From contig NZ_KB913032.1 of NCBI RefSeq assembly GCF_000384215.1, positions 3,055,665 to 3,119,664 of the forward strand: 64,000 nt of DNA, read 5' to 3'. The notes below the pieces were generated by a model that did not search any database, was not told where the DNA came from, and saw only the letters and a list, made by a program, of their open reading frames with translations. The position numbers and the translations under genes are program-made. Positions 15,982-24,106 of the stretch are shown here, in pieces. The stretch's first letter is position 1, and every line of letters starts with the position of its first letter. The DNA comes from Amycolatopsis alba DSM 44262 (GTDB lineage: Bacteria; Actinomycetota; Actinomycetes; Mycobacteriales; Pseudonocardiaceae).

Positions 15982-17211
15982 TTGGACATCTCGGCGATCC
16001 TCGAAGACATCCGCGAGCATTGGCACGTCTACGCCACGATGCCCTTCATCGCCGCGCTCATCGGCTACATCACGAAACGCGTCGCCATCGAGATGATGTT
16101 CCGGCCGCTGGAGTTCGTCGGGATCAAACCCTTCTTCGGCTGGCAGGGGGTCATCCCGGCCAATTCGCGCCGGATGGCGACGACCGCCGTCGACCTGCTG
16201 ACCAAGAACCTCGTCGATCCGCAGGAGATCTTCTCCCGGCTCGATCCCGACGAGGTGGTCAAGGAACTGGAGGAGCCGCTCCTCAAGGCCGTCGAGGACG
16301 TCACCCGCGAGGTGATGGAGCAGTACCAGCCCAGACTGTGGGAACTGCTGCCGACGCGTGCGCAGCGGATGCTGGTCGACCAGGTCCGCGCGCAGGCGCC
16401 GAAGGTCGTCGCACGGCTGATGCGCGAGGTGTCGACGGACATCGACGAGGTCCTCGACGTCAACGAGATGCTGATCAACGCGATGGTCCGCGACAAATCG
16501 CTGACCTGCCGCCTGATCAAGGAGGTCGCGACCCCGGAACTCCGGTTCATCGCCCGGTCCGGGATCTACTTCGGCTTCGTCATCGGTCTCGTCCAGTTCG
16601 TCGCGTGGGCGCTGACGAAACAGCCGTTGATCATGCCGATCTTCGGTTTCGTCACCGGGTTCGTCACGGACTGGCTGGCCCTGAAGATGATCTTCTACCC
16701 GCGTGAGCCGCGCAGGTTCCTGTTCTTCAGCTGGCAGGGCATGTTCCAGAAGCGCCGTCAGGCGGTCGCCAAGGACTACGGTGCGCTGATCGCGGACGAG
16801 GTCCTCACCGTGCGGAACGTGATGGAGGCCGTGCTCACCGGGCCCAAGTCGGACAAGCTGTTCGCGATGATCACGCGCGAGGTGCAGCGGACCATCGACG
16901 CGCAGGCGAGTATCGCGAAACCGTTGGTGGCGCTGACCGTCGGCGGCGTGCAGTACCAGGAGATGAAGAAGGCCGCGGCGGCGAAGACGATCGCGTATCT
17001 CCCCGAAACGGTGAAACACGTGGAGAGCTACGCCACTGACGCGCTCGACGTCCGCAACACCATCGTCTCGAAGATGCAGCAGCTGACCCCGCTCGAGTTC
17101 GAAGGGATCCTGCGTCCCGCCTTCCAGCAGGACGAATGGAAGCTGATCGCGGTCGGCGCGGTGATCGGCGGGCTCGTGGGTGAACTTCAGGTCCTGCTAC
17201 TCCTCCATTGA
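15982..17211 (+). CDS. DUF445 membrane protein, copy 1
   Basis: A 409-residue DUF445 (YheB-like) protein. Hydrophobic segments lie near the N-terminus (TMPFIAALIGYITKR), in the middle (IYFGFVIGLVQFVAWAL and IMPIFGFVTGFVTDWLAL) and at the very C-terminus (AVGAVIGGLVGELQVLLLLH). The N half (MMFRPLEFVGIKPFFGWQG) and the C half (MIFYPREPRRFLFFSWQG) look like an internal duplication. The TTG start at 15982 has GGGAGGG upstream, and all three paralogs begin at the same residue. Function is unknown for the family. It is the first of three tandem paralogs. Confidence 0.8.
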   Translation: MDISAILEDIREHWHVYATMPFIAALIGYITKRVAIEMMFRPLEFVGIKPFFGWQGVIPANSRRMATTAVDLLTKNLVDPQEIFSRLDPDEVVKELEEPLLKAVEDVTREVMEQYQPRLWELLPTRAQRMLVDQVRAQAPKVVARLMREVSTDIDEVLDVNEMLINAMVRDKSLTCRLIKEVATPELRFIARSGIYFGFVIGLVQFVAWALTKQPLIMPIFGFVTGFVTDWLALKMIFYPREPRRFLFFSWQGMFQKRRQAVAKDYGALIADEVLTVRNVMEAVLTGPKSDKLFAMITREVQRTIDAQASIAKPLVALTVGGVQYQEMKKAAAAKTIAYLPETVKHVESYATDALDVRNTIVSKMQQLTPLEFEGILRPAFQQDEWKLIAVGAVIGGLVGELQVLLLLH

Positions 17212-17259
17212 GGACCGGCGGCTAGGTTCCCCTCAAGCGAGACGCGGGAGGGGCTTCGA

Positions 17260-18486
17260 GTGGACGCCGTCATCGCCGACCTCGGCGAGCACTGGCCGGT
17301 GTACGTCACCATGCCGTTCATCGCGGCGCTGATCGGCTACGTCACCAAACGCGTCGCCATCGAGATGATGTTCAAACCGGTGGAATTCGTCGGCGTCAAA
17401 CCGTTCCTCGGCTGGCAGGGCGTACTGCCGGCGAACGCCGAGCGGATGGCGGCCACCGCCACCGAAATGCTGACGAACAACCTCGTCGACCCGAAGGAGA
17501 TCTTCGCCAGGCTCGACCCGGCCCAGGTGGCGAAGGAGATCGAGCAGCCGCTGCTGCGGATCGTCGAGGACGTCACGCGCGAGGTCATGGAGCAGTACCA
17601 GCCGAGGCTCTGGGAAGTACTGCCGAACACCGCCCAGCAGATGCTGCTGAAACGCGTGCAGGCCGAGGCGCCGCGCGCGATCACGAAGATCATGGGCGAG
17701 ATCGCGGAGAACATCGAGGACGTCCTCGACCTCAAGCACATGGTCGTGACGAACCTCGTGCGCGACAAAGCCTTGCTGAACCGGCTGATCCGCGACATCT
17801 CGCGGCCCGAGATGCGGTTCATCGCGCGGTCGGGGATCGTGTTCGGGTTCTCCCTCGGCTGTGTGCAGCTGCTCGTGTGGGCGCTGACGAAGTCGCCGAT
17901 CGTGCTGCCGCTGTTCGGTGTCGGCATCGGCTGGTTCACCGACTGGATCGCCCTCAAGATGATCTTCCTGCCGCGGGAGCCGAAACGGTTCTTCGGCTTC
18001 TACACCTGGCAAGGCGTGTTCCAGAAACGCAAGGACCAGGTCGCCGCCGACTACGGCGACATGATCGCACGCGAGATCATCACCATCCCGAACCTGCTCG
18101 AAGCCGTGCTGAGCGGGCCGAAGTCGGACAAGCTGTTCACGATGATCACCCGCGAGGTGCAGCGGACCATCGACACGCAGGCGAGCGTGGTGAAACCGTT
18201 CGTCGCGATGGCCGTCGGGAGCCGGAAGTTCCAGGAGATGAAGCAGACAGCGGCCACGAAGGCGGCGGCACGGATCCCGGAGACGATCCGGCACGCGGAG
18301 GGTTACGCGGTCAACGCGCTCGACGTCCGGAACACCATTGTGGACAGAATGCGACGGCTGAACCCGCTCGAATTCGAGCAGTTGCTGCGTCCGGCGTTCC
18401 GGCAGGACGAGTGGAAGCTGATCGCCGTCGGCGCGGTGATCGGCGGCCTTGTCGGTGAACTTCAGGTGCTTCTGCTGCTTCACTGA
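17260..18486 (+). CDS. DUF445 membrane protein, copy 2
   Basis: A 408-residue close paralog of the preceding protein, colinear along its whole length, with the same HWPVYVTMPFIAALIGY opening, IEMMFKPVEFVGVKPFLGWQG block, central membrane hairpin and VGELQVLLLLH ending. The GTG start at 17260 follows GGGAGGGG, 48 bases after copy 1. Conservation of the repeated WQG and EVMEQYQPRLWE blocks argues that all three copies remain under selection. No catalytic motif is evident. Heteromeric assembly with copies 1 and 3 is possible. Confidence 0.8.
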   Translation: MDAVIADLGEHWPVYVTMPFIAALIGYVTKRVAIEMMFKPVEFVGVKPFLGWQGVLPANAERMAATATEMLTNNLVDPKEIFARLDPAQVAKEIEQPLLRIVEDVTREVMEQYQPRLWEVLPNTAQQMLLKRVQAEAPRAITKIMGEIAENIEDVLDLKHMVVTNLVRDKALLNRLIRDISRPEMRFIARSGIVFGFSLGCVQLLVWALTKSPIVLPLFGVGIGWFTDWIALKMIFLPREPKRFFGFYTWQGVFQKRKDQVAADYGDMIAREIITIPNLLEAVLSGPKSDKLFTMITREVQRTIDTQASVVKPFVAMAVGSRKFQEMKQTAATKAAARIPETIRHAEGYAVNALDVRNTIVDRMRRLNPLEFEQLLRPAFRQDEWKLIAVGAVIGGLVGELQVLLLLH

Positions 18487-18531
18487 CGGCCAGCCGATAC
18501 GGTTCCCATCCCACCCGAGCGAGGAGGTCCC

Positions 18532-19755
18532 ATGGACGCCGTCCTCGACGACCTCGCGCGACATTGGTGGCTTTACGCCGCGATCCCGTTCATCGCGGCG
18601 CTGATCGGCTACGTCACCAAACGCGTCGCCATCGAGATGATGTTCAAGCCGCTGGAGTTCGCCGGGATCAAACCGTTCCTCGGCTGGCAGGGCGTGGTGC
18701 CCAAACACGGCGGGCGGATGGCCGCCGTCGCGACCGAATTGCTGACGTCGAACCTGCTGGACGTCAAGGAGGTCTTCCGCCGGATCGATCCGGCGATCAT
18801 CACGCGCGAGATCGAGCAGCCACTGCTGCGGGCCGTGGACGACGTCGCCCGCGAAGTGCTCGAAAAGCACCATCCCAGGCTCTGGGAAGTGATGCCGACG
18901 ATGGCGCAGGAGCTGCTGATCAAGCAGGTCCAGGCGTCGACGCCGCGGCTGGTGCGCGAGTTCATGGCGGAGATGACCGAGAACCTCGACGAGGTGCTCG
19001 ACTTCCAGCACATGACCGTGCAGCGGCTCACCAGGGACAAGAAGCTGCTCGTCCGGCTGATCCGCGAGACGTCCCGGCCGGAGATGGCGTTCATCGCGCG
19101 CACGGGGATCTACTTCGGCTTCGGGCTCGGCGTCGTGCAGGCGTTCGTCTGGGCGGTGACGAAGGAACCGTGGGTGCTGCCGATCTTCGGCGGCTGCATC
19201 GGGCTGTTCACCGACTGGCTGGCGATCAAGCTGATCTTCGTGCCGCGTGAGCCGGTGCGGGTCGGCCGGGTGATCCTGCAGGGCAAGTTCCAGCGACGGC
19301 GGGCCGAGGTCGCGCGCCAGTACGGCGAGATGATCGCGAACGAGATCCTCACCGTGCCGAACCTGCTCGACGCCGTCCTGCGCGGACCGCGGTCGGACCG
19401 GCTGTACGCGCTGGTCGAACGGCTCGTGGCGCACGCCGTCGACGAGCAGGCGAGCGTCGCGAAACCGATGGTCGTGATGGCCGTCGGCGGGCAGCGGCTG
19501 CAGGAGATCAAGCAGGCGGCGGCGCGGAAGGCACTGGAGCGGCTGCCGCCGACGATCCGCCACGCCGAGGGCTACCTGACCGAGGCGATGGACGTCGCGA
19601 AGATCGTCGAACGGCGGATGCTCGGGCTGACGCCGCTGGAGTTCGAGGGGCTGCTGCGCCCGGCGTTCCGGCAGGACGAGTGGAAGCTCATCGCGGTCGG
19701 CGGGCTCATCGGCTTCCTGGTCGGGGAGCTCCAGGTCCTGCTGATGCTCCACTGA
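18532..19755 (+). CDS. DUF445 membrane protein, copy 3
   Basis: A 407-residue third paralog, the most diverged: its central C-half block reads LIFVPREPVRVGRVILQGKF instead of the WQG form, and the region after it (RGPRSDRLYALVERLVAHAVDEQAS) lacks the MITREVQRTID of the other two. The opening PFIAALIGYVTKRVAIEMMF and the ending VGELQVLLMLH are retained. ATG at 18532 follows GAGGAGG, 45 bases after copy 2. A strong hairpin at 19795-19849 closes the three-gene unit. Confidence 0.8.
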   Translation: MDAVLDDLARHWWLYAAIPFIAALIGYVTKRVAIEMMFKPLEFAGIKPFLGWQGVVPKHGGRMAAVATELLTSNLLDVKEVFRRIDPAIITREIEQPLLRAVDDVAREVLEKHHPRLWEVMPTMAQELLIKQVQASTPRLVREFMAEMTENLDEVLDFQHMTVQRLTRDKKLLVRLIRETSRPEMAFIARTGIYFGFGLGVVQAFVWAVTKEPWVLPIFGGCIGLFTDWLAIKLIFVPREPVRVGRVILQGKFQRRRAEVARQYGEMIANEILTVPNLLDAVLRGPRSDRLYALVERLVAHAVDEQASVAKPMVVMAVGGQRLQEIKQAAARKALERLPPTIRHAEGYLTEAMDVAKIVERRMLGLTPLEFEGLLRPAFRQDEWKLIAVGGLIGFLVGELQVLLMLH

Positions 19756-19794
19756 TCGCCGGATCGCGGAGTCCGGATCGCGGGCGTGTCCCGC

Positions 19795-19849
19795 CGTCCT
19801 GAAGGCCCCCTTTGAGGCGTTGATCGTCTTGAAGGGGGCCTTCAGGACG
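19795..19849. terminator. Hairpin terminator after DUF445 cluster
   Basis: CGTCCTGAAGGCCCCCTT (19795-19812) pairs perfectly with AAGGGGGCCTTCAGGACG (19832-19849), with a 19-base loop. Its AAGGCC core resembles the other long hairpins of this window. Confidence 0.65.
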
Positions 19850-19898
19850 ACGGAGGCATCGCGTTTAGCGGGCTGAACGCGATCTGTGGGGGGCGGAA

Positions 19899-21260
19899 GT
19901 GAGGCGTTCTCACGTGCGGGAGACACGGGATGATTACGGTGGAGGGGTGGCGTCCGAACCCCAGCAGCTGCCAGCCGTCCACGAGGCATGGCTTCCGCGC
20001 GAGCACGCGTTGCACCGTCCCCGGCACGGTGGCAGGCAGCTGACCGCGCTGATCAGCGCGCTGCTGTTCTTCACCACCCCCGCGCTGCTGTGGGTGTTCG
20101 GCGTGCGGCCGGGCGAGATCGAGAACCACAAGCTCGCGAGCTTCCCCGGCCTGGACAAGGGCTGGGGCTTCTTCACCGACATGCCCGCCTGGGCCATCGA
20201 CCAGCTGTCGTTCCGGCCGGGCGCGATCGCCGCCACCGACGCGATCAGCCGCGGGGTCTTCGGCGAGGGCGCCCCGCTCGACCAGCCGCCACCGCAGCAG
20301 CAGGCGGGCCCGATCCCCGCTCCGCCGGCGCCGACACCGTCCAAGACCGCGCCCACCCAGGGCCCGGTGCCGAACGCCGCGTCCGGCTACCGCCGCGTCG
20401 TGCAGGGCCGCGACGGCTGGCTGTACTACGGCTACGACGCCGACGCGAAATGCGATCCGTCCCGCCCCCTGCCCGAGACGATCGACAAGATCAACGAGCT
20501 GCGGCGCGCGGTCGAGCAGTCCGGGAGGCGGTTCGAACTCGTCGTCGCGCCGGACAAGTCGACGATGGTCCCGCAGTTCCTGCCCGACACCTACCCCGGC
20601 AAGGACTGCTCGCGCTCGGCCGAAGCGCCCACCTGGCACCGGATGCTCAAGGACGCCCGCGCGATCGACCTCCGGCCCGAACTGCGCGCGTCCGAGGGCC
20701 GGGTGCAGCATCCGATCTACCCGCCGAACGACACCCACTGGGCCGACGAGGGCGCGCTGGTGATGACGCGCGCCATCGCGAACGCGATCAAACCGGGGGT
20801 CACGCAGACCTGGGTCAGCGTTCCCGTCGGCCAGTACGACACCGTCGCCGACCTTCCACCGCTGATCAGCAAGCAGGGCACGAAGACGAACACGCTGTAC
20901 AGCCTCCGCCCGGACGGCGTCGTCGAGCGCGCGGGCGAGCCGAACGGCGACATCGACAAGCCGGTGTACCGCACGGCGAGCCCGCTGATCGGGACCGTGG
21001 ACGAGAAGGTCCTGATCTACGGCGACTCGTTCACGAAGGCGTCTTCGCGGTATCTCTCGGGCGCTTTCACGAACCTGACGATGCTCGCGCACTTCACGCA
21101 GAAGACGTCACAGGCCGAGGCCGTCGACGCTTTCGTGAACGCGAACGTCGTGGTCCTCGAAGCCGTGGAACGCAGTGTGGCCGGTGGTCAGCTCGCGTTC
21201 ATCGACCCCGGTTTCCTCGAAGCGGTCAAGAAGGCGCTCGCCGAGCACCCGATCCGCTAG
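19899..21260 (+). CDS. AlgX/AlgJ-like SGNH-hydrolase-fold membrane protein
   Basis: A 453-residue protein with one N-terminal membrane anchor (LTALISALLFFTTPALLWVFG), a Pro-rich linker (about residues 125-155) and a large extracytoplasmic domain of the AlgX/AlgJ acetyltransferase family. Family marks are GRDGWLYYGYDAD, the Asp-His pair in NDTHWADEGALVM and the Ser in LIYGDSFTKAS. Such proteins O-acetylate cell-wall or exported polysaccharides. No partner MBOAT gene is adjacent. The GTG start at 19899 has GGGGGGCGGAA upstream; GTG at 19914 or 19947 is possible. It converges on the zinc importer with a four-base overlap. Confidence 0.75.
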   Translation: MRRSHVRETRDDYGGGVASEPQQLPAVHEAWLPREHALHRPRHGGRQLTALISALLFFTTPALLWVFGVRPGEIENHKLASFPGLDKGWGFFTDMPAWAIDQLSFRPGAIAATDAISRGVFGEGAPLDQPPPQQQAGPIPAPPAPTPSKTAPTQGPVPNAASGYRRVVQGRDGWLYYGYDADAKCDPSRPLPETIDKINELRRAVEQSGRRFELVVAPDKSTMVPQFLPDTYPGKDCSRSAEAPTWHRMLKDARAIDLRPELRASEGRVQHPIYPPNDTHWADEGALVMTRAIANAIKPGVTQTWVSVPVGQYDTVADLPPLISKQGTKTNTLYSLRPDGVVERAGEPNGDIDKPVYRTASPLIGTVDEKVLIYGDSFTKASSRYLSGAFTNLTMLAHFTQKTSQAEAVDAFVNANVVVLEAVERSVAGGQLAFIDPGFLEAVKKALAEHPIR

Positions 21261-22138
21261 CGCAAAGCGGGCTGCGGCACCGCCGTCGGCTCCACGCGGA
21301 CCCGCGAGCTCCGGCCGCGCAGCCAGGCGATGAGGCGGCAGACCAGGTAGATCACGAACGAGATCGTCGTGACGAACGCGCTCACCGGTTTGCCCGGCGC
21401 GAGCGAAAGGATGATCCCGCCGAGCGCCGCGATCTCCGCGAACACGATCGACAGCACCGTCGCCTTCCACGGGCTCGCCGTGACCCGCGCGGCCGCCGCG
21501 GCCGGGGTCACCATCAGCGAAACCACCAGCAGCGCGCCGACGATCTGCACACCGAGCGCGCTCGAAATCCCGACCAGCACCGCGAAGATCAGCGAAAGCA
21601 GTCGCACCGGGACACCGCGCGCCGACGCGACCGCGGGGTCGACCGTGGCGAACAGCAGCGGCCGGTAGATCACCGCGAGCACCACCAGCACGACGACCGA
21701 GGCGCCGAGGAGCAGGTTCAGGTTGGTCGAGTCGATGGTGATGATCTGCCCGACGAGGATGCCGAACTTGTTGGCGCTGCGGCCTTCGTAGAACGACAGC
21801 AGCAGGACACCCATGCCGAGTCCGAAGGCGAGGATCACGCCGATCACGGAGTCGCGTTCGGACTCGCGGCCGCCGAGGATCCCGATCAGCAGGGCGGCGA
21901 TGACCGCGCCCGCGAGGCCGCCGAGTTCGACGCCGACCCCGAGCAGCAGCGCGCCCGCCGCGCCGGTGAAGGCCAGTTCGGCGGTGCCGTGCACGGCGAA
22001 CGACATCCGCCGCATGACCACCAGCGGGCCGAGCACGCCCGCCACCAGGCCGAGGACAGCGGCCGCGAGCAGCGCCGTCTGCACGAAGTCGAGGCCGAGG
22101 AGTTCGCCGGTCAGGGCGAAGTCGAACATCTTGTCCAC
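21257..22138 (-). CDS. Zinc/manganese ABC transporter permease
   Basis: A 293-residue ABC-3 family permease with about eight helices. MRRMSFAVHGTAELAFTGAAG and the later ARGVPVRLLSLIFAVLVGISSALGVQ are typical of ZnuB-type proteins. The GTG start at 22138 is five bases after the ATPase stop; ATG at 22129 is an alternative. It is the third gene of the binding protein-ATPase-permease operon and probably imports zinc, given the Zur-box-like element upstream of the operon. Manganese cannot be excluded. Confidence 0.87.
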   Translation of the reverse strand: MDKMFDFALTGELLGLDFVQTALLAAAVLGLVAGVLGPLVVMRRMSFAVHGTAELAFTGAAGALLLGVGVELGGLAGAVIAALLIGILGGRESERDSVIGVILAFGLGMGVLLLSFYEGRSANKFGILVGQIITIDSTNLNLLLGASVVVLVVLAVIYRPLLFATVDPAVASARGVPVRLLSLIFAVLVGISSALGVQIVGALLVVSLMVTPAAAAARVTASPWKATVLSIVFAEIAALGGIILSLAPGKPVSAFVTTISFVIYLVCRLIAWLRGRSSRVRVEPTAVPQPALR

Positions 22139-22143
22139 GGCGT

Positions 22144-22977
22144 TTATCCGGCCTGTTCGTCGATGTGGTGGGGTTCGTCCTCGCACAGCGCGCTCTGCGC
22201 CCCGGCGACGTGGATCTGCCCGCCGACCTTGAGCACCTCGATCCGCGTGCCGTACAGCTCGGACAGCGTCTCCGAGTTCATCACCTCGTCCGGCTTGCCG
22301 ACCCGGAACTGGCCGTTCACCAGATACAGCACCCTGTCCACATAGGACAGGATCGGGTTGATCTCGTGGGTGACGAACAGGACGGCGGTGTCGGCCGAAC
22401 GCCGCCGCTCGTCGATGAGCTCGCTCACCGCGCGCTGGTGGGCGAGGTCGAGGGAGAGCAGCGGTTCGTCGCACAGCAGGACTTCGGGGTCTCCGACCAG
22501 CGACTGCGCGACGCGGAGCCGCTGCTGCTCGCCACCGGAAAGCCGCCCCACCGGCCGCTTCGCGTACGCCTGGGCGCCGACGGCGTCGATCGCCCGCGCC
22601 ACCAGCTGGCGTCGTTTCGAGATTCCGAACAGGCCGGTGCCCCACCGGTGCCCGTCCAGGCCGAGGCCGACCAGGTCCACCCCGCGCATCGTCAGGCCCT
22701 CGTCGAGGGCGCGCTGCTGCGGGATGTAGCCGATCCGCCGGTTCTGCCCGCCGGGGCGCCGCCCCGCGATCTCGACCGTGCCCTCGGGCAGTCCTTGCTG
22801 GCCGAGCAGCACCTTGAGCAGGCTGCTCTTCCCGGAGCCGTTCGGCCCCAGGATCGCGAGGAACTCACCGGGCTCGACGTCGAGGTCGAGTCCGGACCAG
22901 AGGGTCCTGGCGCCGAACGCGAGGCTCGCCCCGCGGACACGGACCGCGGGACGCGCCTCGGCGGGTACGGAGCTCAC
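22144..22977 (-). CDS. Zinc/manganese ABC transporter ATPase
   Basis: A 277-residue ABC ATPase with Walker A GPNGSGKSS, the Q-loop in GYIPQQRALDEG, signature LSGGEQQRLRVAQ, Walker B VLLCDEPLLSLD and the H-loop VTHEINP. The final 40 residues are rich in Glu, His and Asp (CEDEPHHIDEQ), a plausible metal-sensing tail. The GTG start at 22977 overlaps the binding-protein stop by one base; an upstream ATG at 23022 would extend it into that gene. It energises the ZnuABC-type importer. Confidence 0.88.
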   Translation of the reverse strand: MSSVPAEARPAVRVRGASLAFGARTLWSGLDLDVEPGEFLAILGPNGSGKSSLLKVLLGQQGLPEGTVEIAGRRPGGQNRRIGYIPQQRALDEGLTMRGVDLVGLGLDGHRWGTGLFGISKRRQLVARAIDAVGAQAYAKRPVGRLSGGEQQRLRVAQSLVGDPEVLLCDEPLLSLDLAHQRAVSELIDERRRSADTAVLFVTHEINPILSYVDRVLYLVNGQFRVGKPDEVMNSETLSELYGTRIEVLKVGGQIHVAGAQSALCEDEPHHIDEQAG

Positions 22978-23906
22978 TACTTCAACGCTCCCGCCAGCGC
23001 GTCCACTGCCTTCGTCATCCATGCAATGTAGTCGGTCACACCCTGGGGAAGCGTTTCGGTGACGTCGACGACGGCGATCCCGGCGGTCTTGGCGTCGCCG
23101 ACGACCTGCTGGGTGACCGGGGTGGTGGTCTGCGCGTTGTTGATCAGTGCCTTGACCTGCTTGCCGGTGATCAGCTGCTTGACCTGGTTGAGCGCGGCGG
23201 CGGGCACGTCCTGCTCCGCTTCCACGGCCGCGGCGAAGGCGGGCGGGGTCGCGTCGGTGACCTTCGCGCTGTCGAGCAGGTAGTGCGCGACCGGTTCGGT
23301 CGCGACGACCTTGCCGCCCGAGGTGCCCAGCCCGGAGACCTTCTTCAGCAGTTCCTCGGTCTTGCCCTTGAACGCGGTCGCGTTGGCGGTGAAGGCATCC
23401 TTCGACGCGGGCTGGATCTCGCCGAGCTTCGCGGCGACCTGGTCGGCGATCTTCTCGACGCCGGGCAGGCTGTACCAGACGTGCTCGTTCTCGTTGCCGG
23501 TCGCGGCGATGTCGACGGCGACCAGCTTCTGCGCGCCGGTGGCCTGGTCGGCGAGCTTCGAGAAGAACTCGTCGTAGCCGCCGCCGTTGGACAGCGTCAG
23601 CTTCGCGTTCTTCGCGGCGATGGCGTCGCTCGCGGTGGTCTCGTAGGAGTGCGGGTCGGCCGAGGGGTCGTGGATGATCGAGGTGACCTCGACCTTGTCG
23701 CCGCCGACCGCGGTCACGACACTGCCCCAGACGTCGGTCGAGGCGACGACCTTGATCTTCTCGCCGCCGGGGTTCGCGGCGGACGCGTTCTGCGAACCGG
23801 AGCCCGCGGAGGCCTTGTCACTCGACGCGCAAGCCGTCGCGCCGAGCGCGAGGACGGCGAGGGCCGACACGGCCGCGAAAACACTCTTGGTACGGCGGGA
23901 ATTCAT
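22977..23906 (-). CDS. Metal-binding lipoprotein of ABC importer (ZnuA-like)
   Basis: A 309-residue cluster A-I substrate-binding lipoprotein. The signal peptide ends in lipobox LGATAC with Cys26. The mature protein has STDVWGSVVTAVGG, metal-site residues in DPSADPHSYETT (His), NEHVWYSLPG (His) and TEPVAHYLL (His), and an acidic site in VVDVTE. It lacks a long histidine-rich loop. It delivers zinc or manganese to the permease. ATG at 23906 is preceded by a Zur-box-like sequence at 23957-23971, so zinc starvation probably induces the operon. Confidence 0.88.
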   Translation of the reverse strand: MNSRRTKSVFAAVSALAVLALGATACASSDKASAGSGSQNASAANPGGEKIKVVASTDVWGSVVTAVGGDKVEVTSIIHDPSADPHSYETTASDAIAAKNAKLTLSNGGGYDEFFSKLADQATGAQKLVAVDIAATGNENEHVWYSLPGVEKIADQVAAKLGEIQPASKDAFTANATAFKGKTEELLKKVSGLGTSGGKVVATEPVAHYLLDSAKVTDATPPAFAAAVEAEQDVPAAALNQVKQLITGKQVKALINNAQTTTPVTQQVVGDAKTAGIAVVDVTETLPQGVTDYIAWMTKAVDALAGALK

Positions 23907-23956
23907 TTACTGCACTCCTGCGGATGCCCAGGCCAGGTGTCCCAGATGCCGGGTAA

Positions 23957-23971
23957 TGGAAACCGTTGTCA
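23957..23971. promoter_or_regulatory. Zur-box-like operator
   Basis: TGGAAACCGTTGTCA is a 7-1-7 dyad that resembles the actinobacterial Zur consensus TGaaAatGatTttCA, with five of seven arm positions symmetrical. It lies 51 bases upstream of the binding-protein start. Confidence 0.55.
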
Positions 23972-24088
23972 GATTCAACTGTACCCCATCCGGCTGACAG
24001 AGCCCGCCGTCCAGGCCCGAGCTGTACCCAGGGTCACTCTGAATCGAGACCTGCCACACGTCGGGTGATGCTTCTGCAAAACGTTCTG

Positions 24089-24101
24089 AACCGTTACGGT
24101 T
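24089..24101. promoter_or_regulatory. LacI autoregulatory operator candidate
   Basis: AACCGTTACGGTT is a 13-base palindrome around a single central T, six bases before the LacI-family start codon. Location and symmetry suit repression by the adjacent regulator. Confidence 0.5.
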
Positions 24102-24106
24102 TGCGG

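Noticed and set aside
17233..19989. A 918-codon reverse open frame opposite the DUF445 copies 2 and 3
   Set aside because: It repeats itself only because the DUF445 genes are duplicated, and it has no recognisable domain, whereas the forward proteins are conserved.
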